The notes beneath the pieces were generated by a model. The model ran no database searches, was not told where the DNA came from, and worked only from the letters and a program-made list of their open reading frames with translations. DNA of 64,000 nt. Source: Luteolibacter sp. LG18. Its GTDB lineage: Bacteria > Verrucomicrobiota > Verrucomicrobiia > Verrucomicrobiales > Akkermansiaceae. The translations under genes were made by a program, and so were the position numbers. Below are positions 1 through 8,722 of this stretch, piece by piece; within the stretch, counting starts at the first letter, position 1; every line of letters begins with the position of its first letter. Where the stretch lies: positions 5,518,001 to 5,582,000 of the forward strand of contig NZ_AP024600.1 of the NCBI RefSeq assembly GCF_036322585.1, in the 5' to 3' direction.

Positions 1-254
1 CCCGGAAAGCCATGGAACGGAGCCGCTGATTAACTTGTTAATCACTCCCACGGTAAAGGACGCCCGGTGGATGACAACGTCGATCTTCCGCTCCGGTAGC
101 CGGGCGGATCCTCCCGCTGAGCAACTTGGAAATCTCCGCCCCCCTCGCGCGGATCGTTCCCGTTCCCCTATGCGTTTCCATGAGCGGCTCACCCCGTCGT
201 GAAACGCTCCCGTCCACCAATCCATCCATCCGCGACCCCCACCCCATCTCTCCC
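1..254. other. Upstream region of the first PATR gene with an AT-rich palindrome
   Basis: No gene is supported in this stretch. Positions 27-44 hold a perfect 8-bp inverted repeat, TGATTAAC-TT-GTTAATCA, which stands out in GC-rich surroundings and could be an operator or the end of an upstream transcript. No Shine-Dalgarno sequence is visible before the start codon at 255; the bases just upstream are pyrimidine-rich. Most of the region is open in frame with the gene at 255, but the signal peptide begins at 255, so the upstream extension is unlikely to be translated. Confidence 0.4.
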
Positions 255-3080
255 ATGAAACCCACCCGCGCCGTACTCGCCCTGCTCGGACTGACCAGCA
301 GCGCCCTCCTCGTCCCCACCGCCTTCGCTCAGAGCGTCTGGGATGGCGGCGGTGCCGACAACAAATGGCAGACGCCCCAGAACTGGAGCACCGACGTGGC
401 CCCCACGGCCTCCACCACCACCGACCTCCAGTTCGCCGGATCGTTGCAGACTTCCGCCAGCAACGACTACGCCACCGGCGCGGACTTCCGGAACATCACC
501 TTCGCCGCGGGAGCGTCCTCGTTCACCCTGGATGGCAACCAGTTCGATCTCTTCGGCGCGGTCACCAACAGCAGCGGCACCACCCAGACGATCGGCACGC
601 CCATCAACCTGCAGGGAGCCTCCAACAACATCGTCGGCTCCGCGGGCGCGAAGACCATCTTCAACGGCGCGATCAACTACGGCACCGGCCGCCTTTTCCC
701 GACCACCACCGCGCACACCCTGGTCTTCAACGCCGCGGGCACCAACGGCGGGGCGAGCGTCACGGCCTTCGCCATCACCGGCCCGTCCACGATGCGCGTC
801 AACATCGCGGGCAGCATCATCGAGCTCGGCAACGCGGCCGCCCTCGGCACCGGCTACATCCAGGTCAACGCGAACTCCACGCTCCAATCGAACACCGCCC
901 TGACCGGAGCCAATGCCGTGGGCAACACCTTCATGATCGGAGCCGCCGCCATCCTCACCATCGGCGGCACCAGCAACCTCGAACTCAGCGGCAGCTCCAC
1001 CACGCTGACCAGCCCGGCCTCGACCTCCGGCGGCGCCTTGATCAACGCGGGAGCGAACCGCACGCTGGCCGTCACCAACACCGGCACCACCACCGTTTCC
1101 GGAAAGGTCTCGCTCTCCGACGCCGTCGGCACCGGCCGCACGCTCACCGTGGATGTGGCCTCCACCGCCGGGGCCACCACCATCAGCGGCGCGATCGTCA
1201 ACTACGTGAACCCGTCCACCGGCGCGGCGGGCGGCCTGACCAAGACCGGCACGGGCACGCTCACCCTCACCGGCGCGAACACCTACACCGGCGCCACCAC
1301 CGTCAGCGCGGGCACCCTGAGCCTCTCCACCCCCTACATCGCGGACACCTCCACGCTGACGGTGGCCACCGGAGCCACGCTCAATCTCACCCACTCCGCC
1401 ACGGACCGCGTCACCACCCTCTTCCTCGGTGGCGTCAAGCAGGCCATCGGCATCTACGGGGCCATCGGTTCCGGAGCGCAGTTTGAAACCGCCTTCATCA
1501 CCGGCACCGGCCGGATCGAGGTGGCGAACCCGACCTGGGACGGCGGCGGCGCGAATGGCAACTGGAGCACGGCAGCGAACTGGAACGGCGACGTCGCCCC
1601 CGCCACCACCGGGGACACGCTCTCCTTCGCGGGCACCACCAACCTGGCCACCAACAACGACTACATCACCAGCCTCGGCGGCAGCGCCACCAAACACGCC
1701 ATCACCTTCAACTCCGGCGCCGGTTCCTTCACGCTCGCCGGCGGGGACCTCGCCATCACCAGCAACTACATCGCCGACAACCAGAGCGCGAACCCACAGA
1801 CGATCGGCAACAACCTCACGCTCGCCGGTGGCGACAACCGCATCACGCTCGCCACGGGTGCGGGCGCGTTGACCTTCAATGGCAGCCTCGCGCTCAGCGG
1901 TGCACGCCTCTACCTGGAAACCACCAACTCCGGCACCATCGTCCTGAACGGCGCGAGCACCGGCGGCGGCGTGACCTTCAATTCCTGGGGCATCACCGAG
2001 TTCCGCTCCGTGCTCTACGCCTCCAACACCTTTCCCGCCACGATCGTCGAGCTGGGCAACAAGAACGCGCTCGGCGCGCCGAACAGCTCCCTCGGCGGAC
2101 TGCAATCCGGCGTCCAGGTGGCATCGGAACTGACCATCCGCTCGAACACCGACCTGTCCGGAGCCAACGCGGTCGACAAGGCCCTGCTGGTGCAAAGCGC
2201 CAAGGTCCTCACGCTCTCCGGGTCCAACAACCTCCAATTCACCGGCAACGTCTACAACGCCGGCGGCAACGGTACCATCCTAGTGAACAACACCGCCGCC
2301 ACCACCCTCTCCGGCCCCACCTACCTCTCCAACGACACCACCGGACGCCTCCTCAACGTGAACGTCGCGGGCACCGCTGGCACCACCACGCTCAGCGGCG
2401 TGATCGCGGACAGTTGGGCCGCGGGCGCGGCGGCCGGCAGCCTGGTCAAGCTCGGCACCGGCACGCTGGTCGTTTCCGGAAACAACACCTACACCGGCAC
2501 CACCACCGTCAGCGCGGGCACCCTCACCCTCACCCAGCCCTACCTCAACGACGCCTCCACGGTGAACATCGCCAGCGGCGCGACCTTGAACCTCACCCAC
2601 GCGTCCACCGATACCGTGGCCACCCTGGTGATCAACGGCGTGACCCAGGGCAACGGCGTCTATGGCGCGATCGGTTCCGGAGCCGCCCACGAGGTCGCCC
2701 AAATCACCGGCACCGGCAAGCTCCAGGTCGGCGCGGGTTACAGCGCCTGGTCCACCGCCAATGCGGGAGGCCAAGCCGCGAACCTCGACTATGACAACGA
2801 TGGGGTGACGAACGGCGTGGAGTACTTCCTGAACGCCGCGGCCGGTGTCACCGCTAATCCCGGCGTGGTGTCCGGCAAGGTCACCTGGACCAACGGCGGC
2901 AACATCCCCAGCGGCAGCTACGGCACGGCCTTCGTGGTCCAAACCTCCCCGGATCTCACGACCTGGACTGACATCCTCGCCAACGACTCGAACCTCAGCA
3001 ACGCCGCGGGCTCCGTGCAATACACCCTGCCCACCGGCGCGGGCAAACTGTTCGTCCGCCTCAAGGTGACGCCGAACTGA
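255..3080 (+). CDS. Secreted autotransporter-associated beta-strand (PATR) repeat protein
   Basis: This encodes 941 residues starting at the ATG at 255, which opens a signal peptide (MKPTRAVLALLG...PTAFA, cleavage near residue 23). An in-frame upstream start at 126 would bury that signal. The mature protein is two tandem halves of about 400 residues. Each opens with a W-D-GGGA...W.....NW....AP module and ends in PATR motifs such as GTGTLTLTGANTYTG and GTGTLVVSGNNTYTG. The last ~110 residues carry a DYDNDGVTNGVEYFL calcium-loop-like motif and end in KLFVRLKVTPN; the same C-terminal module recurs in other proteins of this window. No autotransporter beta-barrel is seen, so it is probably a surface or secreted structural protein (inference). 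Composition is dominated by Thr, Gly, Asn and Ala. No catalytic domain is recognised. Confidence 0.85.
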   Translation: MKPTRAVLALLGLTSSALLVPTAFAQSVWDGGGADNKWQTPQNWSTDVAPTASTTTDLQFAGSLQTSASNDYATGADFRNITFAAGASSFTLDGNQFDLFGAVTNSSGTTQTIGTPINLQGASNNIVGSAGAKTIFNGAINYGTGRLFPTTTAHTLVFNAAGTNGGASVTAFAITGPSTMRVNIAGSIIELGNAAALGTGYIQVNANSTLQSNTALTGANAVGNTFMIGAAAILTIGGTSNLELSGSSTTLTSPASTSGGALINAGANRTLAVTNTGTTTVSGKVSLSDAVGTGRTLTVDVASTAGATTISGAIVNYVNPSTGAAGGLTKTGTGTLTLTGANTYTGATTVSAGTLSLSTPYIADTSTLTVATGATLNLTHSATDRVTTLFLGGVKQAIGIYGAIGSGAQFETAFITGTGRIEVANPTWDGGGANGNWSTAANWNGDVAPATTGDTLSFAGTTNLATNNDYITSLGGSATKHAITFNSGAGSFTLAGGDLAITSNYIADNQSANPQTIGNNLTLAGGDNRITLATGAGALTFNGSLALSGARLYLETTNSGTIVLNGASTGGGVTFNSWGITEFRSVLYASNTFPATIVELGNKNALGAPNSSLGGLQSGVQVASELTIRSNTDLSGANAVDKALLVQSAKVLTLSGSNNLQFTGNVYNAGGNGTILVNNTAATTLSGPTYLSNDTTGRLLNVNVAGTAGTTTLSGVIADSWAAGAAAGSLVKLGTGTLVVSGNNTYTGTTTVSAGTLTLTQPYLNDASTVNIASGATLNLTHASTDTVATLVINGVTQGNGVYGAIGSGAAHEVAQITGTGKLQVGAGYSAWSTANAGGQAANLDYDNDGVTNGVEYFLNAAAGVTANPGVVSGKVTWTNGGNIPSGSYGTAFVVQTSPDLTTWTDILANDSNLSNAAGSVQYTLPTGAGKLFVRLKVTPN

Positions 3081-3546
3081 GGTAGGGTCATCTCGCCGAG
3101 ATGACCGGGCGGTGGACGTCGTCCGCGGCAAACACGCCGCCCCATCAGACGACGGGATGGGACGCGCCGCTGGCAGCGGACCCGGCCGTTAGACCCGGTC
3201 GCCCCGGCGGTGCGACCCTACCTCCGCGGATCGCTGCGAAGGTAGGGTCATCTCGCCGAGATGACCGGGCGGTGGACGTCGTCCGCGGCAAACACGCCGC
3301 CCCATCAGACGAAAGGATGGGACGCGCCGTTGGCAGCGGACGCGGCCAATTAGACCCGGTCGCCCCGGCGGTGCGACCCTACCTTTACGGCCCGCCTCTG
3401 GAGGTAGGGTCATCTCGCCGAGATGACCGGGCGGTGGACGTCGTCCGCGGGAAACACGCCGCCCCATCAGACGAAGGGATGGGACGCGCCGTTGGCAGCG
3501 GACGCGGCCTCTTCCCCCCGGTCGCCCCGGCGGTGCGACCCTACCT
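3080..3546. repeat. Three-copy array of ~145-bp elements with terminal inverted repeats
   Basis: Three near-identical units lie at 3080-3223, 3240-3384 and 3402-3546, separated by unrelated 16-17 bp spacers. Each starts AGGTAGGGTC and ends with its complement GACCCTACCT. Inside the left end is a perfect 10-bp palindrome, GGTCATCTCG-C-CGAGATGACC, and at the right end a GGTCGC...GCGACC stem. Unit 1 begins on the last base of the upstream stop codon and unit 3 ends 12 bp before the stop codon of the convergent gene, so the array fills almost the whole intergenic gap. Terminal inverted repeats and lack of coding potential suggest a REP/MITE-like element; it could also act as a bidirectional terminator. 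No transposase is nearby. Confidence 0.85.
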
Positions 3547-3558
3547 CCGCGGACCGCC

Positions 3559-6222
3559 TCACCGCTTCCCCGCGAATAACACCACCGTGGAAAGCGGTCC
3601 CACCCGGAGATCCCCGGCTTCCACTTTCTTTCCGCTCACGAGGTCGACCGCGTCCTTGTAATCCTCTGGAACATGCAGCGTGTAGTTCCGATCCTCGGTC
3701 GTATTCAGGCCGATGAGGTAGTCGCCATACGGCAGCGTGTAAAAGGCCGCCTTGCCGACGAACGGCCCCCACTCGCCATAGGCCGGGGATTTCGCGTCAT
3801 CGGGCCGCTTCGAAATGGGCAGCACCTCACCGGCCCAGGCCTGGTGGAGATCCTGGCCGGGTGGCACCACGCCGCGGCTGCGGATGCGGTCGATCCAGTC
3901 CGGACGGGTGTAGGTTTCCCCGCTGCCGATGATTTCCACCTCGCTGCGGACCGTCGCGATGCGGGTGATGTCCGGCGTGAGTTCGAACACGCGGGCCACG
4001 CGGTTCACGCCACGCTCGGCACGATAGTAGAGGTTCACGAAGAGCCGCGTGTCGCCATGCTTGAGCGCGAGCACGGCGTTCTCCTCATCGGCGAACACGA
4101 AGTCGGGCTGGCCCGGGGTCATCGGCAGCCGCTTCGGGCTCTTCGGCAGGGCGGACACCTTCTCCCAGTTGGTGACGTTCCGCATCATCCCCACCGTGTC
4201 GCGATCCTTCAGGCGCCCCGCGATGTGGTCGAAGTACTGGCCGTCCTCCACCGATTGCTGCGCCGCACCCACCACATAGGGATCGTCCGGCAACAGCGCC
4301 GCGGTTTCCATCCACCACGCTTCCCGTACATCGGGGGAATTGTAGGCGCTGCCCTCGTAGGGATAGTGGGCGACGCGATTGTCGATCTCGCTGGCGAGCT
4401 TCATGCAGCGGTAGCCGTCGCCATCGGTCGAGGGATAGCGGAAGGCCAGCCGCGCCAACTGCATCCGGCGTGCCTGCTCGCGCAGCTTGCGGTCGCCCGT
4501 CAGCATCGCCATGTCGCGCGCGAAGGGCAGAATCGTTTCGCCATACGACGCCACGTAGCCGAGCTCGCGGGACAACCCCTTCCGCGTGATGAGCCGGTAA
4601 TCCTTGCCGAATGGCATTTCGCTGCCGCCGGAAACGAGGTCGCTGCCGACCCACGGTTCGATCCCCACCGATTGATAAAGGAACTCCAACGTGCGGGACC
4701 GCGGCAGCGCGCTCTTCGGATCGAGCAGCGCCACCGCCTCGTTCGCGGAGTAGATGCCCGCGTCCACGATCATCGACTGGTTCGTGTAGGAACGGCGGTG
4801 GGTGCGCCAATAGTCCACGCTGTACTTCAGCATCGCCACCCACGCGTCCTTCCGCGAAACCTTCGCCCCATTCAACATCAAGCTGCCGTTCAGCACCGGA
4901 CGCAGGCCGTCCCACGCGTGCATCACCGCCTGGCCGAGCGCGCCGGTGCCCCCCCAATCGTCATCGATGAACTTGCGATCCTTCGCGAAGTCCTGCGCCA
5001 TCGCATCACCAAGGCGGAGAATCCTTTCGACCGCCAGCCGGTTCCGGTAGGCCGGAGTCCACGGCGTCTGGTAGGCCTCGGAGAGCAGCATCAATTCCTC
5101 GGCGCGCCCCTTGTGGGTGGCTGGCACGTCCTGGCTCGCGAGCAATTTCGAGATCCGCTCGATCACCGTCTTCTTCGTCTGGTCGATCACCTCCGGTCCA
5201 GCCGTCGAGCGGACCACCGCCTCCGGCATCCGCCCTTGAGTTTCCGTGTCCGACGGCACGAAGCGGTTCACCGTATGGGTGTAGGCCCGGTAGATGCCGC
5301 GCGAGGGCCCGGTGAAACCCTTCTGATACTGCGGGAAATTGCTCCCATAGAACCAGATCGGCCCGGTCGACACGATCTTCAGGTCGAGGCTGGTCAGGCC
5401 CTTGGTGAGCATCGGCGGCAGCGGCACCGTGACGTACACGAAACGCCCGGCGGCCAGCGGATCGGCGTCGCACTGGTTGAGGAGATCGTGGTCGCTCTCA
5501 TGCCGGTAGCCCACCTGCAGGCCGTTGGCGAAGAGGATCAGCCGCCCGGTCTGAAGGCCCTTGTCCGAGCCCCACAGTTTCACGGTGACGTAATTCTGCT
5601 GCCCGGGATCGACCTTCATCGTCCACTCCACCGCGCCACCCTCCCACGAGTTCGGCCCGCCCGCGACCAACCGCCGCGCGCGCTGCTCCAGCCCGCCGGT
5701 GACCACCTCGCTCCGGGTTTCCTTGAACGCGTGGGCCCGCTCCGACGCCGCATCCGCGAACACCACTTGATCCAGGCAGAACGCGGGCAGCGCCGCCAGC
5801 GGGGAAGACGTTTCCTGTTTCGCCTCCGGCTTCCACTCCGCACGCGGGAGGATCGTCTCCTGCGGCGATGGCGATGATTCCTGCGGCACCGCCACCCCCG
5901 CGGTCGCTCCCGTTTCCGGCGCCAGCCCGGGCGTGGCGGATGGGCAGCGGACCACCACCGGCATGCTGAAATACTTCAATCCATAATAGACGCCCGCCCC
6001 ACTCGCACAGAGGCAGACGAGACCGGTGGCGATCCTCGCCGCAGTGCCTCCCGACCGCGCGCGGAGGCTCCCGGCGGCCGACCGCGCCTGCACTTTCCGC
6101 ACCGGTGGCTCGGCCCCTCCGAGCTGGAACGAGCGCTGGCAATTCGGGCAATCGAACGCTTCACCGGGACGCGGATCCTCGACTGAAAGCTTCTGGGAGC
6201 AATGGGGACATTGGAACTTCAT
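3559..6222 (-). CDS. Zinc-ribbon/membrane-anchored member of an unnamed large extracytoplasmic family
   Basis: This encodes 887 residues. The start at 6222 (MKFQCPHCSQ) is chosen because it begins a zinc ribbon: Cys-x-x-Cys pairs at residues 5-8 and 25-28, of the MJ0042 finger-like kind common in Planctomycetes and Verrucomicrobiota. One membrane segment follows at about residues 62-84, then a large domain that is probably outside the membrane. That domain is homologous to the gene at 40812-43151 and to the head of 31549-40518. Shared landmarks are QNYVTVKLWGSD, GLQVGYRHE, YTNQSMIVDAGIY, SVGIEPWVGSDL and a C-terminal beta-rich part ending LSTVVLFAGKR. The helical middle and beta-sandwich end resemble an alpha-toroid glycan-active enzyme (inference); no catalytic residues can be assigned. 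The cytoplasmic zinc ribbon on such a protein is odd. Confidence 0.75.
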   Translation of the reverse strand: MKFQCPHCSQKLSVEDPRPGEAFDCPNCQRSFQLGGAEPPVRKVQARSAAGSLRARSGGTAARIATGLVCLCASGAGVYYGLKYFSMPVVVRCPSATPGLAPETGATAGVAVPQESSPSPQETILPRAEWKPEAKQETSSPLAALPAFCLDQVVFADAASERAHAFKETRSEVVTGGLEQRARRLVAGGPNSWEGGAVEWTMKVDPGQQNYVTVKLWGSDKGLQTGRLILFANGLQVGYRHESDHDLLNQCDADPLAAGRFVYVTVPLPPMLTKGLTSLDLKIVSTGPIWFYGSNFPQYQKGFTGPSRGIYRAYTHTVNRFVPSDTETQGRMPEAVVRSTAGPEVIDQTKKTVIERISKLLASQDVPATHKGRAEELMLLSEAYQTPWTPAYRNRLAVERILRLGDAMAQDFAKDRKFIDDDWGGTGALGQAVMHAWDGLRPVLNGSLMLNGAKVSRKDAWVAMLKYSVDYWRTHRRSYTNQSMIVDAGIYSANEAVALLDPKSALPRSRTLEFLYQSVGIEPWVGSDLVSGGSEMPFGKDYRLITRKGLSRELGYVASYGETILPFARDMAMLTGDRKLREQARRMQLARLAFRYPSTDGDGYRCMKLASEIDNRVAHYPYEGSAYNSPDVREAWWMETAALLPDDPYVVGAAQQSVEDGQYFDHIAGRLKDRDTVGMMRNVTNWEKVSALPKSPKRLPMTPGQPDFVFADEENAVLALKHGDTRLFVNLYYRAERGVNRVARVFELTPDITRIATVRSEVEIIGSGETYTRPDWIDRIRSRGVVPPGQDLHQAWAGEVLPISKRPDDAKSPAYGEWGPFVGKAAFYTLPYGDYLIGLNTTEDRNYTLHVPEDYKDAVDLVSGKKVEAGDLRVGPLSTVVLFAGKR

Positions 6223-6616
6223 GGCTTTTGAAAAGGGGGATGATTTTTCACCTCGAAGGTCGGCTTGCGGGGACCTCAACCCGACAAGCGGTCACCACCA
6301 CGGGATCATCATCATTGGCTGGGGACGGCGCGCATGAGGGCCTTGGAGAAGGAGAGGCGGATGTAAAGCGAAGCAGCCTAGAGGTCGCCACCATTCCCCC
6401 ACAAACGCCGCCACGGTTACCCTGTTCATCTCCACCCCGCCCCGACCGACGCGAGTCATGCACAACACGGAAACCTCACCAACCCGTTGCCGATCGACCA
6501 CGCGACCGTGCCAGCGTGCAAGGTGAAATCCCGTCCTCTCATCCGCCCCACACCCATGTCCGGGCGGACGGTGGCGGGATTCATCCACAACCCAAAACCC
6601 GAACATCCGAAAACCC
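6223..6616. other. Divergent intergenic region, about 390 bp
   Basis: It separates the zinc-ribbon gene (minus) from the beta-helix gene (plus) and should hold both promoters. I find no convincing ORF, no copy of the 18-bp palindrome seen elsewhere in this window, and no clear -35/-10 pair. Just before the start at 6617 the leader reads CCGAAAACCC rather than a Shine-Dalgarno sequence. Nearly the same leader precedes the start at 14237. Confidence 0.4.
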
Positions 6617-7546
6617 ATGACCATCCATCGCACCCTGCGCGCCACGCTGTGCCTCGCCTCCCTCTGTCCGGCCGCCTTGTCCGCCGCCACCGCCACCGTG
6701 AACCCCGGCCAGAGCATCCAGGCCGCGCTCGATGCCGTCGGCAATGCCGGTGGCGGCACCGTCTATGTCCAGCCCGGCAACTACGACATCACCGCCTCGC
6801 TGAAGGTCCCGAACAACACCCGGCTCAAGGGCGTGACCACCCGCCCGGTCATCACCATGGCCGCGAACGCCGACAAGCCGGTGATCCTGCCGAAGACCGT
6901 GCCCTTCACCGCCGTGACCTGCGATTACCTCTCGCTCAACGGCGGCCTGACCAATGCCCAAATGGACGCCGGCACCTACTGGGGCGCGGTGGGCATCCAG
7001 TTCGGCGGCGGCAACAACGGCACCGCGGGCTACATCTACAACTGCAACATGACGAACTGCACCGCCGGCGTGGTGATGGGCTACGTCACCGACGGACTGA
7101 TGCAGGGCGTGAACATCACCAACTGCGGCTGCACCGGCACCACCACCCCGGGCATGCACAACGTCTACATCAGCAACACCGATCCCTTCCGCGCCAGCTA
7201 CTGCACCTCCACCTACTGCCGCACCGGCATGGGATTCAAGATCACCGACTTCTACGGTGACCGCACCGAGACCAGCCAGATCGTGGACCACTGCAACTTC
7301 AGCAACAACCAGGGCGGCCGCGGCACGGCCATCTACGACATCTCCCCGATCGTCTTCAAAAACAACACCTGCGACAACAACACCCAGAGCGGCATCAACA
7401 TGATCCGCTGCGGCAATGTCACGCTCACGGACAACCACGCCACCGGCAACCCCGACCAGGCGGACGTGTCCTACGACATCTGGCTGAACAACTGCACGGC
7501 CACCACCATCAGCGGCAACGTCTACGGCACGAAGCGCGGCTTCTAA
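6617..7546 (+). CDS. Secreted right-handed parallel beta-helix protein
   Basis: This encodes 309 residues with a signal peptide (MTIHRTLRATLCLASLCPAALSA, cleavage near residue 23). The mature protein opens with VNPGQSIQAALDAVGNAGGGTVYVQPGNY, the usual entry of pectate-lyase-like beta-helix proteins (Pectate_lyase_3 / NosD-type folds). It continues with short repeats carrying stacked Asn ladders (IYNCNMTNC, VNITNCGC, FKNNTCDNN, LTDNHATGN). It is Cys-rich for a secreted protein of this kind, about a dozen Cys mainly in the helix turns. No lyase catalytic Lys/Arg set can be assigned, so the substrate is unknown; a pectin- or alginate-type polysaccharide, or a structural role, are options. A strong hairpin lies 25 bp after the stop codon. 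Confidence 0.75.
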   Translation: MTIHRTLRATLCLASLCPAALSAATATVNPGQSIQAALDAVGNAGGGTVYVQPGNYDITASLKVPNNTRLKGVTTRPVITMAANADKPVILPKTVPFTAVTCDYLSLNGGLTNAQMDAGTYWGAVGIQFGGGNNGTAGYIYNCNMTNCTAGVVMGYVTDGLMQGVNITNCGCTGTTTPGMHNVYISNTDPFRASYCTSTYCRTGMGFKITDFYGDRTETSQIVDHCNFSNNQGGRGTAIYDISPIVFKNNTCDNNTQSGINMIRCGNVTLTDNHATGNPDQADVSYDIWLNNCTATTISGNVYGTKRGF

Positions 7547-7571
7547 GCCATCGCCCGCCTCCGTGCACCAC

Positions 7572-7602
7572 ACGCTCCACCCGCCCCGCGCGGGTGGAGC
7601 GT
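7572..7602 (+). terminator. Hairpin terminator after the beta-helix gene
   Basis: A perfect 13-bp stem (7572-7584 with 7590-7602; 5' arm ACGCTCCACCCGC) with a short loop is followed by CTTT. It lies between the beta-helix gene and the next gene on the same strand, which suggests they are separately transcribed or that readthrough is attenuated. Confidence 0.6.
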
Positions 7603-7619
7603 CTTTCCATGCCACCCTG

Positions 7620-8642
7620 ATGAACACCCGCCGCACCCTCGCCGCCGCCAGCGGCTGTACCCTCCTGCTGCTGGCCTCGCTGGCCGCACGCCACTTCCAC
7701 GGACCCTCCTTCCGCGGACCCTCCTTCCGCGGACCCTCCTTCCGCGGACCCTCCTTCCGCGGACCCTCCTTCCGGGACGCCGCCTCCCGCTCCGCCTCCG
7801 CCCATCGGCAGCCGGAGCCCTCCGGCGACCATGATGCCGACCTCAACCTGCTGGCGAAGACCCGCGCCCTGGCCACCGCATTCGAGCGTTTCCACGCCCA
7901 CCCCGACGACATCGACCTGTTCCGGAAGGCCGCCGAGATCGAGAACGAATTCACCCAACACCTCGATCCGCGCTCGGCCGCCATCCTCGTCCGCAAGATG
8001 CCCGCCGGATTCGTCGACACCCGCTTCGGCACCCTCGCGCTCGCGAAATGGGCCACCGCCGATCGGCTTGAAGCCGCCGGTTGGATGGCCGTTCATCCGG
8101 GAACCACCCCCACCGCGACCTCCGCCCTGGCCCGCGGCTGGTTCGCCGAAGCCCCCTGCTCCCTCAAGGCCCACCTTGATGCCTTGCCCAGCGGCGATTG
8201 GAAATCGCACCTCGCTCTAACAGCCAGCGAGGACGCGCTGGTGTCCCGGGATTCCCAGGCCACGCTCGATCTCCTGGACCGCGTGGACACCCGCGATCCG
8301 CACCGCGCCCAACTTCAGGAATGGACGTTCACCTCGTGGGCCACCATCGATCCCTCCGCCGCGGCCTCGCAAGCCGCCCGTGAACCGGATGCCAAGCGGC
8401 GCGAGGTCCTTCTGGCCGCGGTGGTCATCGGCGAGGCCAATCTCTCTCCGGAGGCCGCTGCTGAAAACCTCGCTCGCCAGGTGATGACGCCGGAAACCAG
8501 AAAGCCCGCGCTCGAGGCCATCGCCCGGATCTGGGGCCCTCAGGACCACGAAGCCGCGTACCGATGGATGCAGAGCCTGCCGCCAGGGGAAGAACGGGAG
8601 TTTGTCCGAACCGAATTGATTCAAACCACCGAAGCGCCCTGA
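7620..8642 (+). CDS. Hypothetical signal-anchored helical protein with a GPSFR minisatellite
   Basis: This encodes 340 residues. The ATG at 7620 is chosen because it begins an export signal or membrane anchor (MNTRRTLAAASGCTLLLLASLAA). Directly after it come five perfect or near-perfect GPSFR repeats (residues 28-52), then an Ala-rich helical protein. The C-terminal part repeats a W-x-x-x-D...A pattern (FTSWATIDPSAAASQAA, AYRWMQSLPPGEER), typical of the alpha-solenoid hypothetical proteins frequent in Verrucomicrobiota. No enzyme motif is seen. It follows the beta-helix gene by 73 bp with a hairpin between, and faces the GH20 gene convergently. The function is unknown; a periplasmic scaffold or regulator is possible but unsupported. 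Confidence 0.65.
   Translation: MNTRRTLAAASGCTLLLLASLAARHFHGPSFRGPSFRGPSFRGPSFRGPSFRDAASRSASAHRQPEPSGDHDADLNLLAKTRALATAFERFHAHPDDIDLFRKAAEIENEFTQHLDPRSAAILVRKMPAGFVDTRFGTLALAKWATADRLEAAGWMAVHPGTTPTATSALARGWFAEAPCSLKAHLDALPSGDWKSHLALTASEDALVSRDSQATLDLLDRVDTRDPHRAQLQEWTFTSWATIDPSAAASQAAREPDAKRREVLLAAVVIGEANLSPEAAAENLARQVMTPETRKPALEAIARIWGPQDHEAAYRWMQSLPPGEEREFVRTELIQTTEAP
7701..7775 (+). repeat. 15-bp coding minisatellite, five copies
   Basis: Five tandem copies of GGACCCTCCTTCCGC run from 7701 to 7775, the last with one changed base. They encode (GPSFR)5 between the signal/anchor helix and the folded part of the host protein. Identity at every third position shows the array is recent and prone to slippage; copy number changes would keep the frame. 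Confidence 0.9.
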
Positions 8643-8722
8643 CATCCGCTGGGCGGAGCGTTGTCCGATGCGATCCCCTTCCTTGTTTGCCCGCCGGTGG
8701 GTCTGCTCGCAGTCTGGTCACC

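Noticed and set aside
255-3080. Classical autotransporter (type V secretion) annotation for PATR proteins
   Set aside because: No C-terminal beta-barrel is visible in any PATR protein here; all complete examples end in short beta-rich tails.
3080-3546. Possible short CRISPR array
   Set aside because: Repeats are ~145 bp with terminal inverted repeats and only 16-17 bp between them, and no cas genes are present.
3101-3661. Reading frame across the three ~145-bp repeats encoding a repeated RDDRAVDVVRGKH peptide
   Set aside because: Repeat periods are 160 and 162 bp, so the frame is not kept by design. The peptide is basic and low-complexity, and the DNA shows palindromes typical of non-coding repeats.
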